NCBI RefSeq assembly: GCF_009831765.1
Contig: NZ_WSSB01000012.1
Span: 40,709-104,708, forward strand
DNA length: 64,000 nt
Reading direction: 5' to 3'
DNA from: Craterilacuibacter sinensis
GTDB taxonomy: Bacteria; Pseudomonadota; Gammaproteobacteria; Burkholderiales; Chromobacteriaceae
Shown in pieces: positions 27,161-35,537 of the stretch. A program made the translations under genes and the position numbers. How positions within the stretch are numbered: position 1 is the stretch's first letter; each line of letters starts with the position of its first letter. The notes under the pieces are model-generated. The model was not told the DNA's origin, did not search any database, and was given only the letters and a program-made list of their open reading frames with translations.

Positions 27161-28063
27161 TTACAGGCCGGCTTCGATCAGGTCTTCGCGCGTCAACAGG
27201 AAGACAAAGCCATCGCCGCCGCTGGTTTCCAGCCAGACAAACGGCAGCTGTGGGTAGGCGGCTTCCAGTACGTCGCGGTTGTGGCCGATTTCGACCAGCA
27301 GTACCCCCTTGGGGTTAAGCAGGCGGCTGGCTTCGGCCAGGATGACGCGGGTTGCATCCAGCCCGTCACGGCCGGAGCCCAGTGCCAGTTCCGGTTCGTG
27401 CAGATACTCTTCCGGCAGTTCGTCTACCGACTCCTGATCGACGTAAGGCGGGTTGGAGATGATCAGGTCGTAAGGCTCTTCCAGTCCTTCGGTCATGTCG
27501 GAGTGGATGAGCTGGATGCGTTCCTGCAAGCCGTAGTTTTCGATATTGATGGATGCCACTTCTAGCGCGTCCAGCGAGATATCGACGGCATCGACTTGTG
27601 CGTCCGGATAATGGTGTGCCAGCTGGATAGCGAGGCAGCCCGAGCCGGTGCACAGATCCAGCGCGCGATGCACCAGTTCCGGGTGTTCGATCCACGGCTC
27701 AAGCGGCTCGCCCATTAGCTCATAGATAAAGGAGCGCGGCACCAGTACGCGCTCGTCCACATAGAAATTGAACTCACCCTGCCAGGCTTCGTGGGTCAGG
27801 TAGGCCGCCGGTACGCGCTCGACGGCACGCCGCGCAATGATGTCCAGTACGGCTTCGACTTCGCCTGGCAAGAGTCGTGCGTCCAGATAAGGATCCAGCG
27901 TGTCGATAGGCAACTTTAGTGTGGACAAAATCAGGTAGGCGGCCTCGTCATGGGCATTGCTGCTGCCGTGTCCATAGGACAACTCCGCTTCGTTGAAGCG
28001 GGAGATGGCGAAGCGCAACAGGTCGCGGATGGTCAGCAAGGTGCTGGCGGCTTGTGTGTACAT
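27161..28063 (-). CDS. prmB: Ribosomal protein uL3 N5-glutamine methyltransferase
   Basis: A 300-residue SAM-dependent methyltransferase that modifies a glutamine of ribosomal protein L3. The N-terminal helical domain (TIRDLLRFAISRF...) precedes the Rossmann core with SAM motif ALDLCTGSGCLAIQLA (about 134-149) and the catalytic NPPY at 204-207 (IISNPPYVDQESVDELPEEY). PrmB rather than PrmC is indicated by the long N-terminal domain and the LYGHGSSNAHDEA-type segment. I chose the ATG at 28061-28063 (MYTQAAST). 73 bp downstream of the phosphomannomutase gene, with a hairpin between. Confidence 0.94.
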   Translation of the reverse strand: MYTQAASTLLTIRDLLRFAISRFNEAELSYGHGSSNAHDEAAYLILSTLKLPIDTLDPYLDARLLPGEVEAVLDIIARRAVERVPAAYLTHEAWQGEFNFYVDERVLVPRSFIYELMGEPLEPWIEHPELVHRALDLCTGSGCLAIQLAHHYPDAQVDAVDISLDALEVASINIENYGLQERIQLIHSDMTEGLEEPYDLIISNPPYVDQESVDELPEEYLHEPELALGSGRDGLDATRVILAEASRLLNPKGVLLVEIGHNRDVLEAAYPQLPFVWLETSGGDGFVFLLTREDLIEAGL

Positions 28064-28093
28064 AATGGTGTTCCGGCTAGGGCTTAATAGGGA

Positions 28094-28116
28094 AGGGCGT
28101 GCATCGCGCACGCCCT
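28094..28116 (-). terminator. Hairpin between the phosphomannomutase gene and prmB
   Basis: Perfect 9-bp stem AGGGCGTGC/GCACGCCCT with a 5-base loop, 21 bases past the phosphomannomutase stop. It lacks a U-tract, so read-through into prmB is possible. Confidence 0.5.
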
Positions 28117-28136
28117 GTCATTCAAGCGGATAAAAA

Positions 28137-29513
28137 TCAGAATGGAAGCGCAGCGTCGGTGACGGCACAAAGCGTGCGGCGGAAATCTGCCTTGATGCGC
28201 TCCAGCGCTTCTTCGCTGTCGGCTTCGAAGCGCAACACGATAACCGGCGTGGTGTTGGATGCGCGCGCCAGACCGAAACCATCGCGGTATTCGACGCGCA
28301 GGCCGTCCATGGTGATGATTTCTTCTGCGCCATCAAAGACGGCCGTTTCTTGCAGCTTGGCGATGAGCGCATGGTTTTCGCCCTCGGCCGCGAGCTTGAT
28401 ATTCAGCTCGGGGGTGGAGATGGCGTTAGGCAGCGCATTCAAAAGCGCGCTAGGGTCATCGACGCGCGACAGGATTTCCAGCAGGCGGGCGCCGGCGTAG
28501 AGCCCATCGTCAAAACCGTACCAGCGCTCTTTGAAGAACACATGGCCGCTCATTTCGCCGGCCATCAGCGCGCCGGTCTCCTTGATCTTGGCCTTGATAA
28601 AGCTGTGGCCGGTACGCGCCATCACCGGAATGCCGCCATTGTCGCGTATCCACGGCGCAAGCAGGCGCGTGGACTTGACATCGTAAATGACCTTGGCACC
28701 CTGGTTGCGCTCCAGTACGTCGGCGGCAAACAGCATCAGCTGGCGATCCGGCCAGATGATATTCCCTTCCTTGGTGACGACGCCGAGGCGATCGCCATCG
28801 CCATCGAAGGCCAGACCGATTTCTGCATCTGTCTTGTTCAGCGCCGTGACCACATCGGCCAGGTTTTCCGGTTTGGCCGGGTCGGGGTGATGGTTGGGGA
28901 AGGTGCCATCCACATCGCAAAACAGTTCGCGCACCTTGCAGCCCAGACGGCGATATAAGGTTGGTGCAAAGGCACCGGCTACACCGTTGCCGCAGTCGAT
29001 GACGATATTCATCGGACGCGACAGCTTGATATCGCCGGTGATGCGCTCGAGATAGGCATCGGCAATATCGTGTTCGCGATAGCTGCCTTCGCCGCTGGCG
29101 AGATCCTTGGCCACAATGCGCTGGTAAAGGGCCTGAATATCTTCGCCGGACAGGGTGTCACCGGCGAGCATCATTTTGAAACCATTGTATTCCGGCGGAT
29201 TATGGCTGCCGGTGACCATCACGCCCGACAGTGTGCCCAGTTCGTAAGCGGCGAAATACAGCATGGGCGTGGCCACCATGCCGACATCGATAACATCGAT
29301 ACCGGCTGCGCGTATCCCTTTGGCAATGGCTGCGGCCAGATCCGGGCCGGACAGACGTCCATCACGACCGACCACCATAGCCTTGACGTGGCGGGCGCGG
29401 GCTTCCGAGCCCAGTGCCTGGCCAATCAGCTGGGCGGTCTCCTGGGTCAGCGTCTTGCCGACTACGCCGCGAATATCGTAGGCCTTGAAAATTTCCTTGG
29501 AAAGTTTGGTCAT
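28137..29513 (-). CDS. Phosphomannomutase/phosphoglucomutase (AlgC-like)
   Basis: A 458-residue alpha-D-phosphohexomutase that interconverts the 1- and 6-phosphates of mannose or glucose, feeding LPS and exopolysaccharide synthesis. The four-domain layout is clear: FKAYDIRGVVG at the start, active-site phosphoserine S103 in TGSHNPPEYNG, metal loop DGDGDR, sugar-binding GEMSGHVFF and phosphate-binding RASNTTPVIVLRFEA. Length and motifs match Pseudomonas AlgC. The start at 29513 (MTKLSKEIFK) has a purine-rich GAAAGAG upstream; two upstream ATGs lack one. trpD ends 50 bp upstream on the same strand, so a long trpG-trpD-mutase-prmB transcript is possible. Confidence 0.94.
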   Translation of the reverse strand: MTKLSKEIFKAYDIRGVVGKTLTQETAQLIGQALGSEARARHVKAMVVGRDGRLSGPDLAAAIAKGIRAAGIDVIDVGMVATPMLYFAAYELGTLSGVMVTGSHNPPEYNGFKMMLAGDTLSGEDIQALYQRIVAKDLASGEGSYREHDIADAYLERITGDIKLSRPMNIVIDCGNGVAGAFAPTLYRRLGCKVRELFCDVDGTFPNHHPDPAKPENLADVVTALNKTDAEIGLAFDGDGDRLGVVTKEGNIIWPDRQLMLFAADVLERNQGAKVIYDVKSTRLLAPWIRDNGGIPVMARTGHSFIKAKIKETGALMAGEMSGHVFFKERWYGFDDGLYAGARLLEILSRVDDPSALLNALPNAISTPELNIKLAAEGENHALIAKLQETAVFDGAEEIITMDGLRVEYRDGFGLARASNTTPVIVLRFEADSEEALERIKADFRRTLCAVTDAALPF

Positions 29514-29563
29514 TCCGGGCTCTTTCAGGTACATAAAGCCGCCCGCAGGCAGCAATTGAAGGG

Positions 29564-30592
29564 TTAGTTGGCTAATCGGGTGCTCAATTGTACCAGTTCG
29601 GTCAGCTTTTCATGTGCCCGGCCGCTGTCTATTGCCCTGCGTGCGGCAGCGATGCCTTCTGCCAGCGTAGGAGACACGCCGGCGCAGTAAATGGCGGCGC
29701 CGGCATTGATTAAAACGATATCGCGCGCCGCGCCGCTTTTGCCTTCCAGTACCGATAGCAGCAAGGCTTTGGATTGTGCGGCATTATCGGCACGGATCTG
29801 CGCCGGATCGATGTAATCAAGACCGTAGTCGCGCGGGTCTAGCTCGTATTCGGTGATGTGGCCGTCTTTCAGTTCGGCGACCAGCGTCGTACCGGCCAGG
29901 CTGATCTCGTCCAGCCCGTCCCTGCCATGCACCACCATCACATGGCGGCTGCCCAGCTGCTGCAGTACGCGCGCCTGAATGCCGACCAGATCGGGGTGGA
30001 AGACCCCCATTACCTGATTGTCGGCGCCGGCGGGGTTGGTGAGCGGGCCCAGAATATTGAAAATGGTGCGCACGCCAAGCTCTTTGCGGATGGGTGCGAC
30101 ATGGCGCATGGCCGAGTGATGGTTGGGCGCAAACATAAAGCCGAGGCCGACTTCATCGATGCAGCGCGCCACAGCGGCGGCATCCAGCTGCAGGCTGACG
30201 CCCAGCGCTTCAAGCACATCGGCACTGCCCGAGCTTGAGCTGACCGAGCGGCCGCCATGCTTGGCTACGCGCGCACCAGCCGCTGCCGCGACAAAAGCGG
30301 AGGTGGTCGAGATATTGAAGGTATGCGATTTGTCGCCACCGGTGCCGCAGGTGTCGACCAGAAAGTGCCGCTCCTTGACCGGAACCGGCGTGGCAAACTC
30401 GCGCATTACCGTGGCGGCCGCTGCAATTTCCGATACGTTTTCCACCTTGACCCTAAGGCCGATCAGAATGGCGGCGGTCAGCGCCGGCGAGATTTCGCCG
30501 CGCATGATCTGGCGCATCAGATCCAGCATCTCGTCGTAGAACAGCTCGTTCTGGTCTATCAGGCGGTTAAGGGCGGCTTGCGCGGTAATCAT
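29564..30592 (-). CDS. trpD: Anthranilate phosphoribosyltransferase
   Basis: A 342-residue enzyme of tryptophan synthesis that transfers phosphoribose from PRPP to anthranilate. Signature elements are [22 protein letters not shown] (PRPP loop), [21 protein letters not shown], and [13 protein letters not shown] plus [12 protein letters not shown] (anthranilate site). No fusion partner. It lies 52 bp after trpG, as in the usual betaproteobacterial trpE-G-D-C order, but trpE and trpC are not adjacent here. Confidence 0.97.
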   Translation of the reverse strand: MITAQAALNRLIDQNELFYDEMLDLMRQIMRGEISPALTAAILIGLRVKVENVSEIAAAATVMREFATPVPVKERHFLVDTCGTGGDKSHTFNISTTSAFVAAAAGARVAKHGGRSVSSSSGSADVLEALGVSLQLDAAAVARCIDEVGLGFMFAPNHHSAMRHVAPIRKELGVRTIFNILGPLTNPAGADNQVMGVFHPDLVGIQARVLQQLGSRHVMVVHGRDGLDEISLAGTTLVAELKDGHITEYELDPRDYGLDYIDPAQIRADNAAQSKALLLSVLEGKSGAARDIVLINAGAAIYCAGVSPTLAEGIAAARRAIDSGRAHEKLTELVQLSTRLAN

Positions 30593-30644
30593 GATGGTTT
30601 CTCCGGTTTGTTATTGTTGTGTTGCACGCAGTGTATGCCGGGGC

Positions 30645-31214
30645 TCAGGCGAATTCCTTGAGGAAATTGTCCAGCATGCGGTGGCCATGTTGCGTCAAGA
30701 TGGCTTCGGGGTGGAATTGCACGCCTTCGATAGGCAGCGTTTTGTGACGCACGCCCATGATCTCGCCATCGGCTGTCCAGGCGGTGATCTCCAGACAGTC
30801 GGGCAGCGTTTCGCGTTCGATCACCAGTGAGTGATAGCGGGTACAGACCACCGGGTCGGGCAGCTCGCGGAACATGCCGGTATTGTTGTGAAATACGTCG
30901 GACACTTTGCCGTGCATCAGTTGTTTGGCGTGTACGATTTTGCCGCCAAACGCCTGTCCTATGCTCTGGTGGCCCAGGCAAACCCCCATAATCGGCAGCT
31001 TGCCGGCAAAATGGTGGATTGCGGCAACCGAAATGCCGGCCTCGTTGGGAGAGCAAGGGCCGGGAGAAATCACCAGAAACTGCGGCGCCAGAGCTTCTAT
31101 TTGCTCCAGCGTGATCTCGTCGTTGCGGAAAATTTTGACCTCTTGCCCCAACTCGCCAAAATACTGGACGAGGTTGTATGTGAATGAGTCGTAGTTATCT
31201 ATCATAAGCAGCAT
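30645..31214 (-). CDS. trpG: Anthranilate/aminodeoxychorismate synthase glutaminase subunit
   Basis: A 189-residue class I glutamine amidotransferase that supplies ammonia to chorismate-using enzymes. The catalytic triad is visible: C79 in [15 protein letters not shown], and His and Glu in [10 protein letters not shown]. The N-terminus [23 protein letters not shown] is canonical. It may serve both TrpE and PabB; since trpE is not adjacent, its partner is encoded elsewhere. First gene of the trpG-trpD pair, 33 bp after the xerC stop on the same strand. Confidence 0.96.
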   Translation of the reverse strand: MLLMIDNYDSFTYNLVQYFGELGQEVKIFRNDEITLEQIEALAPQFLVISPGPCSPNEAGISVAAIHHFAGKLPIMGVCLGHQSIGQAFGGKIVHAKQLMHGKVSDVFHNNTGMFRELPDPVVCTRYHSLVIERETLPDCLEITAWTADGEIMGVRHKTLPIEGVQFHPEAILTQHGHRMLDNFLKEFA

Positions 31215-31247
31215 GGTCGTGTCCTCTGTATAAAAGGTTGACGGTGT

Positions 31248-32135
31248 TTAGTCTTTTTTATGCGCCCTGGGGTGCGCCTTGTCGTAGACCTGTGCCAGAT
31301 GCTGGAAGTCCACGGCAGTATAAATCTGGGTGCTGCTGAGGTTGGCGTGGCCGAGCATTTCTTGTACGGCGCGCAGGTCGCCCGATGATTGCAGGATATG
31401 GCTGGCAAACGAGTGGCGCAGCATATGCGGGTGGACGCGCCGATCCATACCGGCTTGTGCGGCCCAGCTGGCGAGGCGGTTTTGCACTTGGCGCGCGCCA
31501 AGCCGGGTGCCGCGCAGGCTGACAAACAAAGCTTCTCCTGCATTCAGGCTTTGGCGTGCTTCAAGCCAGGCGCAGATGGCTTGTGCAGCCTGGCTACCGA
31601 CCTGACACAAACGTGCCTTCTTGCCCTTGCCCATGACGCGAACCAGCCCTTCATTCAGGCTGAGGTCGCTAAGGTCCAGTGCGCACAATTCGGCCAGTCG
31701 CAATCCGCCCGAATACATCAGCTCGAACATGGCCTGGTCACGCATGATCAGGCGTTCGTCACCTTGTCCGGGGCTTTCGTCCAGCAGGTGCATGGCTTTA
31801 TCGACGGGCAAGGCTTTCGGTAAGCGCTTGGCAGACTTTGGCGCTTTCAGCCCTAGAAAGAGGGCGTCGCTGATGGCCTCTTTCTGGCTGATGAAGCTGA
31901 AAAATCGTCGCCATGCCGACAGGGCACGTGATAGCGACTTGCCATTTAAGCCTCGTGCGGCCAGGCGTGCCAGTTCGCGGGCGAGTTGCTCCCGCGTCAG
32001 GCTGGCGGGCGGCTGCACCGGATAGCTTTGTTGCAAAATGGCAAGATCGCGCTCGTAAGCCGCGACAGTGTGGCTGCTGAGTCCTTCCAGTTGCAGGTGC
32101 GAAACAAAGGCGGCACGCGCGACTTGCCAGTCCAT
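31248..32135 (-). CDS. xerC: Tyrosine recombinase XerC
   Basis: A 295-residue site-specific recombinase acting with XerD at dif to resolve chromosome dimers. The N-terminal SAM-like DNA-binding domain (SHTVAAYERDLAILQ) is followed by the catalytic domain with RHSFASHILQSSGDLRAVQ, LGHANLSSTQIYTAVDF (nucleophile Tyr in TQIYT) and the XerC-type tail HLAQVYDKAHPRA. The ATG at 32135 lies one base after the moxR-like stop; a GTG at 32144 would overlap it. In many relatives xerC follows dapF and the DUF484 gene; here those are 21 kb away and xerC sits after a MoxR-type ATPase gene. Confidence 0.92.
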   Translation of the reverse strand: MDWQVARAAFVSHLQLEGLSSHTVAAYERDLAILQQSYPVQPPASLTREQLARELARLAARGLNGKSLSRALSAWRRFFSFISQKEAISDALFLGLKAPKSAKRLPKALPVDKAMHLLDESPGQGDERLIMRDQAMFELMYSGGLRLAELCALDLSDLSLNEGLVRVMGKGKKARLCQVGSQAAQAICAWLEARQSLNAGEALFVSLRGTRLGARQVQNRLASWAAQAGMDRRVHPHMLRHSFASHILQSSGDLRAVQEMLGHANLSSTQIYTAVDFQHLAQVYDKAHPRAHKKD

Positions 32136-32136
32136 G

Positions 32137-32991
32137 TCAGGCACCGCGGCGCAGGCGCGCCATCTGCATCAGGCGCTCGAACAACTGCATGTCCTGCTCG
32201 CTTTTAAGCAAGGCACCGGCCATGGGTGGCAGTGTTTGTGCGGCATGCTGGGCACGCAAGGTTGCGGGGGCGACCGATTCGGCTGCCAACAGGCGTATCC
32301 AGTCCAGTAGTTCTGAGGTAGATGGCTTTTTTTTCAGGCCGGGCAAGTCGCGTACCGAAAAAAATACATTCATCGCTTCTTGCACCAGTTGCTGCTGCAA
32401 CTGCGGATAATGCACATCAATAATGGCCTGCATGGTGTCCCGTTCGGGAAAGCGGATGTAATGGAAGAAGCAGCGACGCAGGAAAGCGTCCGGCAGTTCC
32501 TTTTCATTATTGGAGGTGATCAGAATGATGGGGCGGTGACGCGCCCGCACGAATTCCTGCGTCTCATGCACAAAAAACTCCATCTGGTCCAGTTCACGCA
32601 GCAAATCGTTCGGGAACTCAATGTCGGCCTTGTCTATTTCATCAATCAGCAATACCGGCGCGACTTCCGCATCAAAAGCCTGCCACAGCTTGCCTTTGAC
32701 GATGTAGTTGCGGATGTCGCTGACCTTGGCGTCTCCCAGTTGCGAGTCGCGCAGGCGGGAAACCGCATCGTATTCATACAGGCCGTGTTGTGCCTTGGTG
32801 GTGGATTTAATGGGCCAAACGATCAACTCGCGCCCCAGACTCTTGGCGACCTGCTCTGCCAGCATGGTTTTGCCGGTACCGGGCTCACCCTTGATCAGCA
32901 AGGGGCGCTCCAGTGTGATGGCTGCGTTGACCGCCATCATCAGGTCATCGGTGGCAACATAGTCATGGGTACCGGCAAAGCGTGGTTTCAT
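32137..32991 (-). CDS. MoxR-family AAA+ ATPase
   Basis: A 284-residue AAA+ protein with Walker A GEPGTGKTML (about 35-44), Walker B VLLIDEIDKAD and sensor ITSNNEKELPDAFLRRC with the arginine finger region RFPERD. The layout is that of the MoxR branch (CbbQ/NorQ-like), cytosolic chaperone ATPases that usually act with a VWA-domain partner to insert metals or activate enzymes. No VWA gene is next to it; its neighbours are a TerB-like gene upstream and xerC downstream, with which it abuts. The partner is therefore encoded elsewhere or is different. Confidence 0.9.
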   Translation of the reverse strand: MKPRFAGTHDYVATDDLMMAVNAAITLERPLLIKGEPGTGKTMLAEQVAKSLGRELIVWPIKSTTKAQHGLYEYDAVSRLRDSQLGDAKVSDIRNYIVKGKLWQAFDAEVAPVLLIDEIDKADIEFPNDLLRELDQMEFFVHETQEFVRARHRPIILITSNNEKELPDAFLRRCFFHYIRFPERDTMQAIIDVHYPQLQQQLVQEAMNVFFSVRDLPGLKKKPSTSELLDWIRLLAAESVAPATLRAQHAAQTLPPMAGALLKSEQDMQLFERLMQMARLRRGA

Positions 32992-33065
32992 CTCGTGGTT
33001 TCCTGTTGTTTTTTGATAAGGAAAGAGCCGCTCTTTGGCGGCTCTTGGCTGGACGCGGAAGTGGG

Positions 33066-33482
33066 CTAGCGGCGAATCAGCTCGGCCTCTACATCGTCCA
33101 GCGTAATGCGCCAGGCGCCAAGCATATAGCGCAGCAGGGCCATCTCGGCATCGCTGATCACACCGTCCGATTTGCAGACGTCAATCGCCAGCGCTGCGGT
33201 CAACAGGCGTTTTTGCCGGTCGGTAATGGCATCCAGGTAGCCATCGATCCGGTCTTTGTCGAACATGCTGATGAGTCCGTCATCCTGGGCTTCATCCGAA
33301 ATTTCGTCGCAGAGTTGGGTAAGGGTGGCGACAAAACGTTTGCGTGACAGCCCGAGCAAGGAGTAAACGTGCAGGTTTTCCAGTGCGTCGAGCTCTCTTT
33401 CATCCATATTGCCATCGGTAATCATGAACATGGCAAGCAGTCTTGCCATGGATTCCGGACTGTTGGGTGCGTAACCGTTCAA
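33066..33482 (-). CDS. TerB-like protein, copy 2
   Basis: A 138-residue helical protein paralogous to the product at 20195-20623: NSPESMARLLAMFMITDGNM, ELDALENLHVYSLLGLSR, and a second repeat SDGVISDAEMALLRYMLGAW. It starts with TTG at 33482, supported by AGGAG 8 bases upstream, by overlap with the thioesterase stop (TTGA) and by alignment with the paralogue, which starts at the same point. The TerB fold often binds metal, and here the acidic positions are kept. Function undefined. Second gene of the thioesterase-TerB-MoxR-xerC series. Confidence 0.75.
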   Translation of the reverse strand: MNGYAPNSPESMARLLAMFMITDGNMDERELDALENLHVYSLLGLSRKRFVATLTQLCDEISDEAQDDGLISMFDKDRIDGYLDAITDRQKRLLTAALAIDVCKSDGVISDAEMALLRYMLGAWRITLDDVEAELIRR

Positions 33483-33922
33483 GACATGTCTCCTGTATCT
33501 ATACCGAATCGCCGGGAAAAAGCCTCAGGCATACGGGCTACTTTTTGTTGCGGATAATCAAAAAACACAATACCTGTTTTCAATCTTGCCACTTCCTTAC
33601 CAGTATTGTCATCGTTTACTTGGTAAAGAATGTCACAGCCATAGCGATTGAAGTCGGTCAGCCCGATGGAAAAGGATAGCGTGTCGCCGTGGAAGGCCTG
33701 GCTTTTGTAGCAAATGGCCGCATCCGTCATGATAATGCCCAGTCCTTCCGTATCCATTTCGCTATAGCCTAGCGATTTGAGGAACTGCAGCCTTGCTTCA
33801 TGTGCCAGCGATAAAACAGCGTCGTTGGCCAGATGTGCGCCGTAGTTGATGTCACCGATACGAACCGTGATCCGGGTGTTGAACAGGATAGGGTCGGGGA
33901 GGGGTAACTGCAGGCGGGCCAT
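33479..33922 (-). CDS. 4HBT-type hotdog thioesterase
   Basis: A 147-residue acyl-CoA thioesterase of the 4-hydroxybenzoyl-CoA/FadM-like group. The active-site segment is VRIGDINYGAHLANDAVLSLAHEARLQFL; the usual D-x-N/D-xx-G-H is kept as DINYGAH. The rest (YKSQAFHGDTLSFSIGL, GKEVARLKTGIVFFD) completes the hotdog fold. It hydrolyses acyl-CoA thioesters; chain length not predictable. It leads the operon with the TerB-like gene, overlapping it by 4 bases. Confidence 0.85.
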   Translation of the reverse strand: MARLQLPLPDPILFNTRITVRIGDINYGAHLANDAVLSLAHEARLQFLKSLGYSEMDTEGLGIIMTDAAICYKSQAFHGDTLSFSIGLTDFNRYGCDILYQVNDDNTGKEVARLKTGIVFFDYPQQKVARMPEAFSRRFGIDTGDMS

Positions 33923-34043
33923 GTCGAACTTTCGTTTGCTGATCGGCTGCAGAATAATGATCTATTTAATTTGAATCAAGTCTCGGGCGTGCCGCTTTGT
34001 TAGACTAGGCTCATAACATGACAAACCCCGTACGGAGAACAGC

Positions 34044-34496
34044 ATGTACAAACGTATCTATGTCCCGGTTGATGATAGCCAGACGTCCAACCTGGCCTTG
34101 AATGAGGCTTGCCGCTTGGCGAAGGAAATGTCGGCAGCTGTCAGACTGGTGCATGTGGTTGATCTGGCACAGTTTGGCTGGGGCGGTACCGAGTTTCTGG
34201 ATGCCAGCGAGTTGCAGCAGTCAATCAAGCAGGCTGGTTCCCAGGTGTTGGCGCAGTCGGAAAGCCTGGCCGCAGGGCTGGGTGTGGTGGCCGAAACGCA
34301 GATACTGGAAAGCTGGGGCGACAAGATTTCGTCAGTACTGATGGATGATGCGGGCGAGTGGGGGGCGGATTTGATTGTGATGGGTACCCACGGTTACAGC
34401 GGGTTGATGCATATCCTGATGGGGAGTGTTGCCGAGGGCCTGCTTAAGCTGGCGGATGTGCCGGTACTCTTGGTGCGAAACAGCGAGCAGGAATAA
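34044..34496 (+). CDS. Universal stress protein UspA family
   Basis: A 150-residue single-domain Usp. MYKRIYVPVDDSQTSNLALNEA is the start strand and nucleotide loop; the ATP-binding signature GTHGYSGLMHILMGSVAEGLLKLADVPVLLVR (pattern G-2x-G-9x-G-S/T) is present, so it belongs to the nucleotide-binding class. Cytosolic stress-survival protein. It is divergent from the thioesterase operon with a 121-bp promoter region and has a terminator-like hairpin downstream. Confidence 0.92.
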   Translation: MYKRIYVPVDDSQTSNLALNEACRLAKEMSAAVRLVHVVDLAQFGWGGTEFLDASELQQSIKQAGSQVLAQSESLAAGLGVVAETQILESWGDKISSVLMDDAGEWGADLIVMGTHGYSGLMHILMGSVAEGLLKLADVPVLLVRNSEQE

Positions 34497-34560
34497 CAGG
34501 ACTTGATGTTGTGTGCTACCGCTATGGCCGGCAGAGCCGTCATGACGGTAGCGCAGGAAA

Positions 34561-34603
34561 AGCCGAACCTGTTTCACCATGAAACAACACGCTTGGTTCG
34601 GCT
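34561..34603. terminator. Bidirectional terminator between uspA and the XRE gene
   Basis: Arms AGCCGAACC/GGTTCGGCT enclosing an inner GTTTC/GAAAC hairpin, between two convergent genes. T-rich sequence follows on the plus strand. Confidence 0.75.
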
Positions 34604-34618
34604 TCTTTGCTTTAAATA

Positions 34619-34951
34619 TCAGCTATGGGCAGCTGCAGCATCGCCGCCTTCGCCTTCCAGTGCTTCAATACGAGCGCGTACAGCCTTGCGCAGGCTCTTG
34701 TACAGGTCGGGATGGGTCTCTTTCAAGTACTCGACGATCTCGAAGTCTTCGCGCTTGACCTTGGCAAGATCAATCTGTTCGATATGAACCAGACGCAGCA
34801 GTTCGCGCACAGGCTTAGGCATATTGCGGCCGCTTTCGTAGCGGGAGCCGCCGGACTGGGTGACGCCGATACGGCTCCAGAATTCCTGCTGGTTCAGGCC
34901 GAGCTTGCGGCGGATTTCGCGTGGGTTGGCGATTTTTTCGAAGAGTTTCAT
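34619..34951 (-). CDS. XRE-family helix-turn-helix regulator
   Basis: A 110-residue protein. The helix-turn-helix is REIRRKLGLNQQEFWSRIGVTQSGGSRYESG, followed by PKPVRELLRLVHI, the end of the Cro/C1 fold. A charged ~45-residue C-terminal tail (LKETHPDLYKSLRKAVRARIEAL) follows and may be a dimerisation helix. This small regulator is common in betaproteobacteria. Targets unknown. It is convergent with uspA and has a promoter region of its own (34952-35198). Confidence 0.85.
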   Translation of the reverse strand: MKLFEKIANPREIRRKLGLNQQEFWSRIGVTQSGGSRYESGRNMPKPVRELLRLVHIEQIDLAKVKREDFEIVEYLKETHPDLYKSLRKAVRARIEALEGEGGDAAAAHS

Positions 34952-35198
34952 GGTGATTTCCTCAGCTTATGAAAAGGTAATTATCGTTATGGGCGTTGCA
35001 CACCCTGTACCATAGCAAAAAACTACATTCCACCAAGTCAAATGCAGGTGGATTTGTTTTTATATCGTATAAGTCTTATTTTAGCGCCAGCTAATACAGA
35101 AGTACAGCGGTATATGCTGAATGTGTCGCAAATGGAAATGCGTCTGTCGCCATGACGAAAGAATTGGGGGTGTATCTGGGGAAAACAAGAGGAGGGGT

Positions 35199-35294
35199 GG
35201 CGAGCCCGACCCCCGGCACTTGCACTAAATAGCTGTGGCTGCTTCCTTCCGGACCTGACCAGGTTCACTACCGTGCAATGCGGGGAGGCCCGCC
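35199..35294 (-). ncRNA. ffs: Signal recognition particle RNA (4.5S type)
   Basis: On the minus strand the universally conserved SRP domain IV core reads CCTGGTCAGGTCCGGAAGG and continues AAGCAGCC, with the GGAA tetraloop and the asymmetric loop. The flanks pair as expected for the closing helix (GGCGGGCC near the 5' end with GGGCTCGCC at the 3' end), giving a ~96-nt hairpin RNA of the small bacterial type without an Alu domain. It binds Ffh to target membrane proteins co-translationally. Exact ends are estimated from the closing helix. Confidence 0.95.
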
Positions 35295-35537
35295 ATAGAA
35301 ACTACGGGGCGGACTATAGCGGTAATTCGCCGCCAAGGCAAGCCTCGTCGATGTCTTCATGCTAGCCTGCGCTTTGTTGCTATCTTTTTATCCTAGCTTG
35401 TGCTGGTTAGGGGAGGTGGTGTGCTCGCAATGACGTGTCATGCGTTTACGCCATCTGCGTGCTCAAGCACAATAGAAGGGACGGCGTGCCGGGCAAAAGT
35501 CGGCATGTTTATATTTGGATCAACGACAAGAGCGATC

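Noticed and set aside
35038..35268. 76-codon minus-strand frame over the SRP RNA
   Set aside because: It covers the highly conserved SRP RNA sequence, which explains the region; not a protein gene.
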